From: Tribonema minus
Taxonomy: Eukaryota > Sar > Xanthophyceae > Tribonematales > Tribonemataceae
Direction: 5' to 3'
Length of the DNA stretch: 64,000 bases
Assembly: GCA_017506865.1 (NCBI GenBank)
Contig: JAFCMP010000536.1
Span: 434,001-498,000 of the forward strand
Shown here piece after piece: positions 22,728 through 36,900 of the stretch. Under the pieces are notes generated by a model, which worked only from the letters and a program-made list of their open reading frames with translations, had not been told where the DNA came from and did not search any database. Within the stretch, counting starts at the first letter, position 1. Each line of letters begins with the position of its first letter. Position numbers and translations under genes: made by a program.

Positions 22728-25059
22728 TCATGAGCAACTTCAACATGCTGAGGCATGCCCCCACTTGAAGGACGAACCAGCCGCAGCTCACGATGGCCCG
22801 GGGGCCTCCCTGACTAGCTATAGCTATAGCGGCATGCCAATGTTATGCATCCAATCATAGTCACCGCGGTGCAACCAAGTGCAACGCTTGATGTGTGCTG
22901 CAGTGACTGCAGTGGGGCTGTAGCAGCAAGGGGTTCTTAGATGTGCACATGAGGGTCGTGTGTGCCAGTGGGGGCGGAAGTCCGTGATAGCTCTTAGAAG
23001 CAATTGTGAAATGGCAACCTATGGTGAGTGGTCACAAGCCCAGTGATATCGGAGTGGTGGTCTTCTTCAGAATAATATAAATATTTTTTGTCCTGGTTCA
23101 CGTGGTGGTATGTGCCACCGTGCTCGATTTCGTACCAGTGTGTGTTGTATGTCTGCCTTCACGGTTTCTGTCTACAATGCGCACACGCGGCTGGACAGAT
23201 GTGATCATGCCAGACAACACATCTCGTTAAGTCCGTGAATATATTTTGCAGGTTCTGTACAAGAGCCTTCTCACACAGTACCAAAAGTGTCTATATTGCA
23301 TCATAAGCGTGTTGGAAGGTCAGCGATCCATTCAAGCCAGTTTCAACAACTTGAAGTAGGGCAAGGGCTACATATGTTTCTCAGGCTGGTAGGCCAGCAC
23401 TACTATAGTATTTGAAGAAAGTAGCTGATGGCACTCCGCGATCTGTGAAAGGAACATTTAGCTACTTGCGCATACATGCTATTGTCCTAGCTTTCATAGC
23501 TGTCCAAAACGTGGCCAATTGAGATACGCCCGGCCTCCGCATGCTCTTTCCGCACCAGCTCAGGCTGCAGCTGCTTCCGCAGAGTCTGCGCAGCGCGCGC
23601 CGCTTCGCGACGCTGTCGCCACGACATGCATCGCTCAGCTGCAGCACTGCTGCAGCATGCCACCACATCCGTGTCTCTAGCAGTGCTCCGCCACAAGCTG
23701 TATTGCACCGCTGAGCAATTTGCTGAACAGCGGCTGTTCGCTGCTGCCCCAGACTGAGTGCTCAGCTGCTTGAGATCTCCCCCTCTGCAGACATGTGCAG
23801 CGCCACTCCCAGTGCCTCTACAAAGCAGTGTTGTCGTACGCTGGCAGCTGCTGGTGGCGGTGTTGCCATGAAGCGCATTGCACTGCACTGCTCAGCAGAA
23901 TTCTACCTGCTGCGCAGTGGCGGTCGGTTCATCAACGATGCTCAGCCAACAGCATTGCAGTATACATACCATATGGCGCGGCGGCGCTCAGCCAACAGCC
24001 GCTGCGGTGCCGTCGCTTATTGCATCGCCACCCTGCCACCATGCAGTGCCATACCACGTGTGGCGCTGCTCAACACCGAGTGCTGCTGCCGTGATTACTA
24101 GTACTGGTAGTATGCAGTGCCGCCGTGGCCCCCGGGCCGCTGCAGCATGCCTGAGGCGCCATCATGGAGTATACAATTAAAAGTGCAGTGCACGAACACA
24201 GCGTAACGGTCACCAACGGTTGCGAACAGCGCCGTCGCTGCTTTGCAGATCTCTGCAGCGTCACCGCGCGCTCACTGCAGTGGCCATGACGATGGTGTCA
24301 AAGGGGGCAGCGCCGTCGGCGGCGGGTACGTGGGGGCAGCATCATGATGATAATATGAATAAATATATTATGCTGCCGGCCCTGCAGGGAGGGGCAGCAC
24401 CACCATGATATCACACGGTGACAGATTTCCCAGCAGCCCGCTGCCCCGTGCCGGCCCCCGCAGATCGGATCCTCACTGACAGGCTGCAGCTCCGAGTCAT
24501 GACTCGCTCGGAGGCTCGCTGCCAGCGACCATGCATGCAGTGCTGACGCTGCCCCCGCTGTCGGACCTCAGGCTCAAACGATGATTGCTGCGTCGCCTTG
24601 AGGGGAGGGCTGACCCATCCAGTGAGGCGGCGCTTGTTCAAGAGCGTTGGGTGTCTATGATGATGCAGCAGGAACTTGAAGTGGCTTGAAGCCACTCCGA
24701 GTCAGCCATGATCCCACAAATGCCATTAAGTCGAGACAATTCAAAGTTGAGACTTTGTTTTTAAAAGAGCATTGAGTGTCTACATATGATGTACGATGTC
24801 TACATGCATGATGATGAAGCAGGAACTTGAAGCCACTCCGAGTCAGCCCAACGAAGCCATTGGATCGCGACAATTCAAAAGTTTGGCAGTTACAAGGGAA
24901 TGATCTTCGACGTCGGGCGTCATACCATGAAACCCTAAACCAAGTAGGGCAAGCTATGGTGAATGCGGCGATGGTGTTGGGTGTGTAGGTCTGTAGGTCA
25001 TAACCTACGGTCAATGAAGCAGGAATTGATGTAGGTTTTGTACTACCACCAGTGCCAAA
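22728..25059. other. Spacer with GC-rich and repeated pieces
   Basis: It contains GCN-rich DNA at 23500-24120, a diverged third copy of the 336-bp unit at 24225-24425, and a degenerate direct repeat at 24646-24862 in which GCAGGAACTTGAAG and CCACTCCGAGTCAGCC recur. No recognised protein domain. Confidence 0.5.
23487..23634 (-). CDS. Possible short exon or small protein, unrecognised
   Basis: An open minus-strand frame ends at 23487 with a basic, Gln/Arg/Glu-rich, helix-prone sequence (MSWRQRREAARAAQTLRKQL then a tail ending ISIGHVLDSYES). It does not look like the surrounding triplet repeats. It could be the terminal exon of an unknown gene or chance. No partner exon found. Confidence 0.25.
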
Positions 25060-25324
25060 TCACCAGGCATGCAACACCCAGGACATCGCAGTCAAGCACA
25101 GGCATGGCAGCATTGTGGTTTGATGTGAAGGATACGGGCAATTTGAGAGCGTATGGCACAGGATGCTGCAGTGAGCAGGCCACGGCGGCACAGTGCAGAG
25201 CATCACAAGGCACACATTCATGTATGCAAAAGCATTATGGTGGGGCACAGACTGAACCATCTGTTGCACTGCATTTAACATGGGCAAATGTAAGCATACG
25301 CATACTATGTAGTAGTTGTTCCAA

Positions 25325-26056
25325 ATATGTGAGCTCGGACAGTTCAGGGGGACATTTTCAAGGACCATATGATTCTGAGCGCTGAAGACTGGTGGCATAA
25401 CAGCACTCGATGTGCGCAGTCGGTAGGCTTTGTACGGACCTATGCATTCGCTACAGATGAAAATTGCAGGTTGAACGAAATGAGCATTGCTGTGCATAGC
25501 TTGCTGACACTCGTCATAGGTCTCCTGTGGCCAAGCTCCATGACACACACGGCAAGACTTGACTTGGTAGGAATACAAACGGTTATAGAACTCCTCTGCC
25601 AACCCTAGAACATGAGGACTCTTGAGCGAATCTGCATGCAGTGGCAGCCCATCCGGTGATCCTCCTGTAGCTGGTTGCCCGTGTAGCAATTGTACATGCG
25701 CAATTTGAGGGTCCGCACGTGATAAATCACCAGGACTGAATGCGTCCTTGGGTGAGACATTCACCGATGAATTCATGTCAGTTGTGCGCGTTTGTCCAAA
25801 AAGTAGTGCTCACTCTACGAGAAGCCACTATGGCACCATCTGCAACAAGTCGCTGCTCACGTTGCTGCGGTATCTCTTGCGCACGAGCATCAGACTGCCT
25901 AGCACGACGCGCAGCGAGACGTTGCTCAAGTTGCTCTGGTGTTTCTCGCCTAGACCGCCTAGCACGGTCCAACAGCAGACCGTTGCTCACGATGCGCTGT
26001 TGTTCCTCGCATAGGCCGGGCCGCCTAGCACGGTCCACAGCAACCCTGTTGCTCAC
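25325..26056 (-). pseudogene. Helitron/PIF1-type transposon protein relic (N-terminal part)
   Basis: Read leftward from 26056: three diverged copies of a 25-aa basic repeat with the core RRETPEQLEQRLAARRARQ, then, in another frame from 25776, a Pro/His-rich linker and a zinc-finger-like block CRVCHGAWP...FICSECIGPYKAYRL, and after that, in a third frame from about 25350, a stretch beginning ELSELTYLEQLLHS. This order (ETPEQxExRL repeats, CxxC...CxxC block, then PxELxxLTxxE) is typical of the region before the Helitron-like domain in protist and animal Helitron proteins. The frame breaks (near 25777 and in the 5-G run at 25347-25351) and the absence of the Rep and helicase domains mark it as a dead fragment. 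Confidence 0.6.
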
Positions 26057-26437
26057 GCTGCTCTATCGCAGTGGACACGACTCGCCACTCTTTGCACCTC
26101 TTCGCTTGCGACCTTGCTGCTCTGATGCGACGGCCGATGAAATGCTACTGCTGCACGTTGCGGCTGCTGTTACTGCTGCTGCCCCTGTCGCCGACACTGC
26201 GCCTCGCCTCCTCTGTCGCCGACACGCGCTCGCTCGCTTCTTGGGTTCAAGAGTGGTTTCGGTTTCGAAGTTCAACTTTTGCGCACACACAGACTTGAAC
26301 TTTAAACACGATCCCTTAGTCCCCGCGCACGAAGTAGAAGGCGTGCGCACGGCGCGCGCTCGCTTGCGCTCGCTCGCCGCCGTTGACGTTGACGCCCGCC
26401 GACAACTGTCAAGGTCATCGATCAAAAGCTGAGCCAC

Positions 26438-27303
26438 CAGCCTCCAACTGCCTTCAGGAGACAGTTATACTTACATTGGTACGAGTACGGATGTGTGAAG
26501 GAGCACCATTGACTCACCTGCGCCCAAAGCGAAACAACACCGCCGTGCAGATGAGGAGTAGTAGTAGTGCGAGGATTTGCCGCCGTGTGACTCTTTGATC
26601 GTGGGTAAAGCTTTGATGATGGCGGCAACCAACAGGTGTATCGCAAGCTTTTCACGGACAGCACGACAGACACGCCGCAAACTTCAACCTGTATGTATCG
26701 GACCAATCATGATGGGCTGAAAGATTGAGCTGCGCGGGGCGGTTCAGAAGCTCCGAGGTTCGGAGCCACTGTGCTAGGCGGCCACTAGCCTGCTCGCTGG
26801 CACGGCAAAGCGGAGCGTCAGCGCTCAAATCGAATCTCAACATGAAATGTGCCCCCGCGCGCTCGCCGATTGTGGCGGGCAAAGAGCGATCCAAAACCAG
26901 TCACACGCAGTCAGATACGCTGGTGAACAGCTGCACGCTTCCACACGATAGAAGGTATACGTGAACGAGTACTCGACAATCAAAGCTCACCTCCCACCAA
27001 AGTTGAGGGTTGAGAGTTGAGTTTTTTTTCAACTTTTTTTATTTCGCAACCCACAGCTGAGCGGCAGGCAAAGCACAGCGGACAGCGGCAGATGGAGGTG
27101 CCAGTCCAATAGGGGACTCTGCGAGGGAGACGAGAGAGGAAATGGAGAGGTCAGGCTGACCTCATCGAAGAGTTCTCGCACGTCAACAACAAAGGTGTGC
27201 CACTGCCTGCTGCGGGGGCGCGTTTGAGTGGCGAGCGTGGCCAGGGTGGAGGTGGTAAGGTCGACACAGTGGGAGCCACTGTTGCGGATAGTACACGTCG
27301 ACT
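26438..27303. other. Upstream region of the SET gene
   Basis: No convincing exon. A poly-T/AT patch lies at 27020-27045 and a purine-rich stretch (GAGGGAGACGAGAGAGG) at 27122-27145, about 160 bases before the SET start; both could belong to the promoter or 5' leader. Confidence 0.35.
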
Positions 27304-30300
27304 ATGGACGAAGCTGGTCCACCCTGCAAGAAATCCAAGGCAGACTCGGAGGCAGAGACACGACCTGCGCACGAATTGCAGGAGGGAGATTCTGCAGTGG
27401 ATGCTGAGCCGGACGTGCAGTTGCAGGCGGTGCTAGCGGTGCAGCAGGACCTGACAGAACTCGAGGTGAGCGCTCAGCTTGCCCAGGGCATTTCATTTGC
27501 TGCCCATGTGTGTTGAGACGTTCATCACAGACACCGCTTCGACTGCTCCACCAAAGCCTCATCAAAACAACACCTAGTTCATGCTGGGACGACCCGAACT
27601 ACACCACTGCACCTTGCTCTCTTTGTCGACGATAGTATGCGCAGGTTTGCGAGCGCCATCTCTCTGAGCCACGTTGCTGCGGGCCTCTGAGTTCATATTC
27701 TGCTTTGTGGATCCTCATGTTTTATTTGCAGCATGCTGAGGCTGCAGAGATCATGCAGATCTCGGAGGCCTACCAAAAGAGGAAGCAGCCTTTGTACACT
27801 CAGAGACAGCAGGCCATTGTCGAGGCTGATCCAGGATTTTGGTAAGTAATAATCCGTGAGCTGACGACGTTGTCCTGCGCCTGTACAGGCTGCACCTGGC
27901 CCAGTTCAAATTTCAAATTGGACCTGAAGGACACACTGGTCGAGCGCGACATGGTATATTTTTTGACAAGTCGTGCGTTTAATGCCGTGTCGAATCAGCA
28001 CTAGACTCTCCTTCAACGAAACTCAAGCTTTGTGATGCATTTGGACCTGTTCCAGCCAAGTCTCAGACTTCAAGAAGACTTAAAGACTTAAAGTGAAGAA
28101 TCTGTACCACTGCAGGACCTGTGATGCTGTGAAATTCCCGGACCAGTGCTACAGTAATTATTGCTGTACACGACTAGTCTACTAGGACTATATGGCATCA
28201 TGGCATTATCTGTGAAACACCATGTGTTTTCGGTGGCACTGCAGGTCGGTCATTTTGATAGGTACTTCAACTTGGTGCAAGGCTGTCACGTTGAACCGGC
28301 ATGATGATCTGAATTCATCAGCCTGACTCAGACTCGGAGTCAGAATCTGATTCACAAACTTTGAATCCTATGCAGCTGATTCAGATTTAGTATCTTGACA
28401 AGTTGAACTGTTACGCCTGGCACTCAGCCGGGCTGCAGTGCTCAAGTGCATCTGATTCAGATCCAGTGGCACGAGAACTATCAATCTCAGACTGACGACC
28501 AGCAGCTGCTTGTGTGCGCCCAGGTGTACTGTACTAAGTTAAACGCAACTCGGTACCTGGGAGCACACTTGAAGTCGTTCGATTTCGTGTGGCAGCCACA
28601 GCGAGTGCGGATCTGGTGGTACTGATGTCATGATTACGGCATACGCGCATTTTTTACTGACGGCGTACATCAAATCATTGTTCTGCCATTAAACAACCTC
28701 AGGTGACCTGCTGGCACTGGCAGATTCAAGTTGGTCTCAAAGGCCGCCGCGGCAGAATTTTCAAAGTTGAACTCTGTTCTGATGGCAAATTGCATGAGGT
28801 TTTGCAAATGAACTGTAAATATGCTGTTGCACTTTTGTGATGCAGCACAAAGCTTGACGCCATATTGAATGCTTTGATAATATTTGAACTTGAAGTTGAA
28901 AGCTGAATTTAGACGGCAGACCGTGGGTTACAAATTCAAGTTGAAACAACTCTTGCTTTGCATCAGCACGTCTGCAACCTTCAAGCATCAGCCTCATCAG
29001 ATTCTCAGGCCGCCTGAGAGTCACTCAGAAGTGTTCAACTAAAGTTGCCGTACTACGTGTAATTTGTGACTCAGCCCGCAAGCCGTCTGCTGGTGCCGCA
29101 GGGCCACTGTGCTGCAGGCACACTCCGTGACCAGGCGCTACATTGGAGACTGTGACGGCCCACTGCTGCAATATCTCAAAGAGGTACTGCAACAGCCATC
29201 TGCCACTGCAATTTTCGTTGAACATACTCTTTGTGCATGACTTTTTAAATCATAAGATCGGCAACTTGATTGTGCGTGACTTTTTAAATTATGAGATCGG
29301 CCAACTTGAAGTAGGACTTGGAAAATTTACCATGTAGACTATTATCATCATGTTTGCTTTTAGGCATTTGCTTGTGATGGTGCTTTTTTGTTGTACTCTT
29401 GAAATGATATTTGTTTGTGAACTGTTACGGTAGAGTCGTGGCATCTGGTACCGTGCAACCACAAAAGCTGCTGCAGCTTAAAGTTTTAGTAATCTATCAG
29501 GCTGCCTTCGACTTGGTGGACTGCTTGCCAGTGCACTAGCACTAAGTCTTGCCCAATGGGCCAATTTGCAAATGTAATGCTATGCACTAAATACTAATTT
29601 AGCATCATGCCCATCATTCCTACATTGTACTATAATTATGAATGCGAGTTCAACTTGGTGACACCATACCAGTATATGATCGTGGACACTGTCAGTAGTT
29701 GTAACTGGTTTATCGGCGGTGCAGTTGTGTTACCACATTTTTTGAAGTAATTTGACATCATCAGCTTTGTTGCAGGCTAAAACCCACAGCGCTGTCCCAA
29801 TCTGAAGGCGCACAATGTGACTTGAAGTTAAGAAGCATCAACTTTCAGCCCTAATGCAACTTAATTAGGATGCTCAGGCTTTTGAGCAACATGAGCAACT
29901 TGAACACTTGCTAAATGGTCGCAGATATTGAGAAGAATTCAAATAACTATATGTCCGACTCGGACTTGAAACAATACAATAATTGTACATCGTGTCAACG
30001 ACATGCTGACCTTCTTGATATGCGCTTGTTTGTGCTTCAATCGCTGAACCAGATGCTCAGTCAGTTCCAGAAGCGGTACAGCAAATGTCACAGCTGTGAG
30101 CGCAGAATCAGTAGGCTAGCTGCAGCACCGTGTGACACCACCAATGCCAACTTGAATCACGACCTTCAATGCCAATGGCATGCCGTGCGCGCGATGATCA
30201 TGCAGTTACGCTAGCATGCATGCCCTTCAATTACGTCTGACAGGTGAATGTGGTCACATCAACAATGGCGGACCGCAATGAGGACGTGGCAGACCTTTAC

Positions 30301-32946
30301 ACTGTGTCTTTCACCTTCAGTCCAAACCCATTTCTCAAGGGCACAAAGCTTTGGAGGCGATGCATGTGAGTGCTTGAAGCCAGACAATCTGAAGCCTCAG
30401 GGCCCAGAATTGTCACGACGAAGTCATGGTGTTGTAGAGCAGCAAGGCGTGCATGCGTTGGATGTTCAACAACTTAACTGTGACACGCCGCCTGATGCTT
30501 CACTTGAAGTGTACCTTTGTCATAAGGACAGGGTGGCTAAGTTCAATTTGTGAGCTGCTGCGCGCCTTGAAGCGGATGTGCAACGTCGATGCATCCAATG
30601 TTGCTCTGTCTACGGCAACACCATGGGACGCGCCTCAGGTCCCACTGGGCCATCATTTGCGTCTTCTGTTACCGTGGTTTTCTTCAAGTTTGTGATGTAG
30701 GAAGCATTCGTCTTACTTGACCATGAAGATAGAAATAGAAAATGACCCCGAAACCTGCTCTTCACCCCGCAGCCCCTTTGAGAGATTTTAAGACTTCTGG
30801 AGCCAACGAACGTCACAGTATGAGTGCTGCAGCAGCTGAGCACACAAGTCACTGGAATAGCATGCTCACTCACTTTGTATAGCATGCAGCAGGATCGCCT
30901 GCTTGGGGACAAGGTTAGGGTTCGGTGGAGGGTCAGGGGTATGGTTACAGTCAGGGTTAAGGTGAGGTCTGCCTCTTTTGGCAAAATGTCAGCAGCAGCT
31001 GCCATTAGCGTGGGACTGCCGTTCTTTGTGTGACGCGAGATTCAGGTTGAACTTCAGCACTTGCAGTGTGACAGAAGATCCTGCTCTTACACTTAGTCTA
31101 GCCCCGGGTCAAATGTGACACCGAGTGCACGCCTCCTTAAGACTATCCACTGGAGGACGCCCTATCTGTTGGTTGAACATCCCAATGCATGTCTAACAGG
31201 GTGATTGGCCTGGAGAAGAAGCCAGACCTGCACTTTGAACTGAATGTGTAGTGCAAACGGAGCGCAGAGTGAAAGCAGGCATGAATGATGATGATCACCA
31301 TACACATGCGCAGCCATCTATTGCTTCAGCTTGATGGATATTTACCATCATGACTTGGCACGAGGAGGCTCACAGCTGTCGCACTGCATATATATGGGTT
31401 GTCAGGTAGATGGCGGCGTGGCATATCTCAACTTTGGTACCCCTCAACTTCAAGTTCAAGTTGGCAACCTACTCCAAAGCTGTTTAGAAGTATATCTCAA
31501 CGTAAAATCAGGAAACTGCACAGATCGTTGGTGCGCATTTGCATGCCATCCTCAGGCAACTATTGCTCCACAGCAAGGTCTGCGTATGCTACAGAAAGCT
31601 TACCGGAATGACCAAATTATTTGAAGTATCATGCAAGACATTCATATATGATTGCTAGTGCTCTGCGCTGTCATGACCAAGGGCTGCGGCTGCTTCCTGT
31701 CCCCTTTGATATACACGTGACAGTGTGCAGACGAGCGGCGTTGTCGAGGCAGAAACATCAGGGCTCGATTGGCAGGACTCCCCTGAGGCACAGTCCATTA
31801 TCCCGCGTCTGCTCACCAACCTCAGGTGCGTGTGCGTTGAGCACGCTGCTGCTGCAGCAGCGGCGGTGGCTGCAGTTGCGTCAGCTGCGCCCGCTTATGT
31901 CAGTGACCATCGCCACACGTGTATCTCTATTGGTGTTTGGCGCAACTGGAGTGCGCAGTTTGCCAACCATTTGCCACGTACACGCATGTGGATTCCAAAA
32001 AAGGTGTGATGTCTTCCAGCGGTGCACCCTCAAACCATCTATTGGTGATTCTGTTGTATCTCACCTGTACAGATGCTGATGCCACAGCCTGGCGTTCGCG
32101 TCTTCCATGCATACTTCGTGTGCCACACTCTCCCAAGCCTACGTCTCTGGTGGCATCCACTTCCGCAAGATCTCAACACCTTGCAACACGCACTCCAGTA
32201 GGCCATGCGAAGTCAATTGCACAAAAACACAAACTTGTTGGCCTTGTTTTGTGCATTCGCGATTTGTCGTGCCGCACACAGCAATCATGCGCCACGCTTC
32301 GGCTATCCTCACCTGTGTGCCTAAAGTTGCCCAGCGTCTATTACCACGGTGGCCTCCAAGAGACTCCCACTCAGACGTTCGTCGAACCAAAGTCTGAGGC
32401 AGGGGGGCAACTGCAGATCGGCGCACCCACACGCTCAAGCTCGCCTCGCTGCCCATACGTAATTGCGCTCTCTTGTCAATACGTGTGCCAGGGGGTAATG
32501 CAGCGCTGCCCAGTTCAAACTGCTGTGGCAATCAGTCACGCCCCCTTTTTGCGTGTGCCAGGCGATCAATAATCGCCGATGTATGCAGCGCTGCCCCTTT
32601 CGAAGTGCTGTCGCAATTGTCTGTGTCAACGACCGCTGATGCTCAGCAGTCGGCGCCATGCACCGGAGCGCTGACACCCCCTGCACTGCCCCTTATTTGC
32701 ACGCGCAGGGTGGACGACATGCCGCAGCAGCCATCCCTGTTCTCCGTGTTTGAGAGCGAAGCGCCTGCTGAGGATGACCACCAACTGTGCGAGGCCATCC
32801 GCACCGAGGTGTTTCCGGACCCCGTGCGCCTTTACCTCAACCCCGAGAGCACCGATGACGAAGATGAAGTTCTGGGGGACCTCGGGGAGGAGGAGGACGA
32901 TGGGCAGGGGGACGATGAAGGGGATGGTGGTGATGATCAGGAGTGA
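27304..32946 (+). CDS. SET: SET/TAF-I-like histone chaperone of the NAP family, 6 exons
   Basis: Nuclear acidic histone chaperone. Exons 27304-27465, 27732-27841, 29102-29183, 30244-30365, 31724-31825 and 32709-32946 (stop TGA) join in phases 0,2,0,2,2 and give 271 aa, close to animal and plant SET proteins. Order of features: short acidic/Lys N-terminus with CKKSK; long dimerisation helix (LTELEHAEAAEIMQISEAYQ through the FW of exon 2); FW followed by the AHS loop; YTVSFTFSPNPFLKGTKLWR beta core in exon 4; SGLDWQDSP in exon 5; EAIRTEVFPDPVRLYL in exon 6; then a tail of about 35 residues made mostly of Asp, Glu and Gly. Exon 3 uses the acceptor GCCGCAG at 29101, not the CTGCAG 14 bases later, which would bring in a stop codon. 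Introns reach 1.3 kb but show no clear exon-edge copies. Assignment is strong. Confidence 0.93.
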
Positions 32947-33984
32947 GGGGACGCGCACATGTTGCGACCCCCCCGCGTCCTGCGGTTACGCCGATGATGT
33001 GCGACATTGGTGTTGAGCGCTGCTGCATGCGTCACACGCATGACCATGGGGATTTCCCAGGGAAACAGACGCTGATTTCGCGGAGGGGGCAGGATGGCGT
33101 GAGCAGCACAGTCATCGCATTCGGTGCGCTGTGCGTCATGCGGGTTTAAGGGAGAGTGGGGTGGGTGGGTGGGAGAGGCCATGCGCAAGGCACGACTGTC
33201 AGTTGTGTCGTGTCAGGCTGGTTAGTGGGTATGTAGCAGGCAGTGTGTACGGTTGTCAGATATGGGGCGCGTCGCTTGGGCATCGTGCTCATGCAGCGTG
33301 CCTCATATGGGCTGAGCCCACCTGAGCATCCGCACTCAGTGGCCTACAGAGGGACCAGCAGCGGTTTACCCTGCGCCGGTCGGGGAGGGCGATTAGTATA
33401 TGTGGTTATTTGAGTAGGTACCAGTGGTGCCTGTCATCACATTGCATCCAGCGGTATGTAGTGTGGGCAGAGGCCACCATGACCCTGTGGGGGTCGGTTT
33501 TTTATCACCCTTTGAGGAGCGGGAGATTCAGGGGGGCGGTTTTGGGGGGGGGGGGGGGGTAGAATCGTTGGGCTGTGCTTTTGAGAGCAGCCTTTTCGTT
33601 TCTTGCTATACGTGGCCGCATATGCTACATGATGCCGGTTTCGAAGACCTCGAGGGTTTTAGCAGCCGCCGCCTTGGCTGCAGCAGGCCATTACGCCGCC
33701 AGAGTGGGTTACATGCATCCTATGTTGCTCACCAGCGGGGGGGGGGGGGGAGGGGGGGTATGCGTTGACCCTGCTGTGCTGGCTCTTCATGACTAATGGC
33801 AATCACTGTGTGGCGTATGAAGCTTTTTACCCTTGTTGGCTTCTACTTTCATCTCACAACCTCCATGCCCATGTGGACACTTTGTTTCTTACACATTTCT
33901 CATTTTGACGGCACTTCAACACTTCTCCTACTTCAAGATCAAACTTCAGTCGAAAAGCAAACCTCGCACCAGTTGGCTCGCAAC
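32947..33984. other. Spacer between SET and mS26-like gene
   Basis: No exon recognised. It contains long G runs at 33541-33560 and 33737-33758 that may form G-quadruplexes. The mS26-like promoter must lie in the right-hand part. Confidence 0.45.
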
Positions 33985-36900
33985 ATGTTTGCAGGGGTGA
34001 GGCTCGCGCTGCGACGAACCGCAGCAGCCAGCAGCCAGCAGGTAAGACAATCTCTGCGGGCAGAGCAGCTTTGTGGCTTGGCTTCCGTTCGGTGCTTGGT
34101 CATGTGAAGTTTGCAGCCAACGAAGTCACGCACTCAGGCTGTGTCAATTTCCTTCGCCTGTTAGTGCTGATTGGATTCTGAGGTCCGCAAGTCGCTCGCT
34201 TCGGCGTCTATGGTGATCTACGGACGCTCATTACTAAGGTCGTCACGGTGCTTGCTTTTGCAGCGGCAGCAATTTCTGCCAGCTTGCACACGGCAGCTCA
34301 GCAGCGCGGCGCCAGAACCTTCGGCGGCCTCAGGTGGCCTGCCGCCGCCACCGAGCGTGGTTGGCACAACGAAAGAGGAGCGATTGCGGCTGCGATGGAA
34401 GGCGAGGCTAGCCAGGAGGCAAAAGCGGGAGGCTGAGGGAAAAGTGCGTAACTCTGGTGTGCTGCAAATTTTAATATGTTTTGTACATGCGAGGATTGGT
34501 CGCTCTTTCGAATTGAAGGTCTGCATGGCATATTGCTGCTGCGTCTGTGCTTTGCCACGCATACCGCAGCACATCAGCGATGCTGTCATGCTGCCATCGG
34601 AGCAGTCTGTGTACGCCTTGCACTGTCACGACTTGTACTATCATGATTTGCAAAGATGATGTGTTCCAAACTGCCCTTCAGTATCTTGCGCATGCGGCAA
34701 CTTCAGGCACGGCAAGCCTTCGGTCCTCATGCCGGTACTGGATCTATCCATCCGCGTTTCACGTCGGCTCTGCCCACACGCACACCACACTTCATCTCTC
34801 TCGCTGGTTGCGCATGCTGACGACGGCCTGCTGGTTCATTTGCTGATCACACAGGTCGGCAAGCACAAGAGAAAGTTTGGCGCGCCGTTTTGCGAGCTTG
34901 ACAGCGATTATGTGAAGGCCCGCCGGGTGTATCGCCAGCAGGTGCGTGTGTGTGTGTGTATTTGTGTGCGTGAGTGCGGCGTTGGTAGTTGTAACCTGCG
35001 CAGCTTGCAAGGCACCTCAGTGGCGACAGTCGTTGCGGCCTGCCCCTGCACTGCGGTGTGAGCAGTCTTTACGTTTGTGATACCATGAGAGTCGTGAGTG
35101 ACTTGCCAGATTAAGCCGTGTCTTGACACGGTTGTTGGTATAGGAAGGAACCGCGCAGTCGTCACGAGCAGCAGAGCGCATGTGCAATTCCACTCCAAAG
35201 AGTGAGTTTTCATCAACTGTTATCGTATCAACTGCAGGTGACAGGATGCAAAAAGCAGAACTAGCAGTGCGGGCATGCAACGCCCCCCCCCCTCAAGTGT
35301 TCACAGACTGCCGACGCTTCTACTTCTACTTGATGTTCACGGACTGCCGTCGCTCGGACCGCAGGTGACGGAGCTGCGCAAGCAGTACAAGCAGCAGAGC
35401 GACGAGCGCTTGGCAGCGGAGGAGCAGGCGCGCCGCGCGGCCATGGTGCAGCTGCAGAAGGAGAAGGCGGTGCGCTACGCCCTCAAGCTCGAGCGCTCTG
35501 CCGAGAACAGGGCCAGGCATGAGGTGGGTGGGGGGTGGGTTCTGACCGTGATGTGACTATTATGGGGGGGTGGGGGGGCAGACCATGAGTAGGGATGTAA
35601 GGCATTAAGTCTTGCGGGTTTGGATTGTGGCGCTGTCAAGCTGGAGTGTTCTGCCGAGAACTGGGCCAGGCATGAGGTGGGTGGGGGGTGGGCTGTGACC
35701 ACGATGTGAGTAATGATGGGGAGGGCAAACCATGAGCAAGGATGCTAGGCGTTGTGGCATGGGGGTTTGGATTTTGGCGCTGTGTATTAAGCTGGAGCGC
35801 ACCGTTGAGACAGGGCCAGGCACGAGGTGGGTGGGTGGGTGGGTGGGCGTGCATAGTGTGAATGGTGATTCAAGGGCTTGAATCAAGGCATATGATCATG
35901 ATGCTTGGATTTTGGTGCCCGTCGCACAGGCGATGCAGAGTTATTTGAGCGAGCTCTAATGCCCTTGTGTGGCCTGAACATGTGCTGCTGATCAATGCTC
36001 ATTGAGCGCTGTGCCTGGCGTAGCAGTACCCAGTCCCTTCCACCCCCCCCTGCGGGAGGGGTAATCGCACCACCCCTGCGCACACGTGTCGAGATGCATG
36101 CCATGCGCAAGCCACATGTATGCGCTGTGGCACCGCTTGTGACGCATCATGGCAGTTGCAGAACCGTCGAGCGGGAACGGTGACAGTACATAGCCACCGG
36201 ATACATACATACCCTGACATGCGCAGTAATGCGCTATACACGCGGCCAGCGTGCCGCGCCTTACGACCTCCGCGATGCAAGCGAGGGGTGGCCGCCGTTC
36301 GACCCGGCGCGCGCAACAGCAGCTGCGGCGCGCTACTCCCACTTGAAGTCCAGCCCACGAGCGGCGTCATCCACATGAAGTTGCTGCGCCCCGCTCCTAC
36401 TCGACGTCCAGCCCCACACATCCCGCACCCATCACTCACAACAGAAGTTGAAGTTGTGCTGCGCGTGCGACGCCGCGGCAGGCGGAGGCGGAGAAGGCCC
36501 GCGAGCGCTACCTTGCCGGCTGGGCGGCGGTGGCGCGGCGCGAGGAGGAGCGCGCGGCGAGCGACGCGCGGCGCAACGAGCGCCTCATAGCGGCGTTGGA
36601 GGAGGAGAGCCGCTTCTGGCTGAGCACTCCCGAGAGGGTATGTAGAAGTACATTTTATCGCTTCTCACGCAGGGCGCGAAAAAGCCCAGAATACATACTT
36701 CGAAGTACGTAAAAGCCCAAGGTATGTGCTTCCATGCAGGTTTTGTCACCCAAGAGGGTATGTAGGGAGGGTATCATGCATGAGAGGGCATGTAGGTATG
36801 GCGCCTCATAGCGGCGCTGGAGGAGGAGAGCCCGCTTTTTCTGGCTGAGCATGCCCGAGAAGGTATGTAGGTATTGTCACCCCCAATAGGGTATGTAGGG

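Noticed and set aside
25740..26432. Plus-strand 230-codon frame
   Set aside because: It is the antisense of the Helitron-like ETPEQ repeats, which make sense only on the minus strand.
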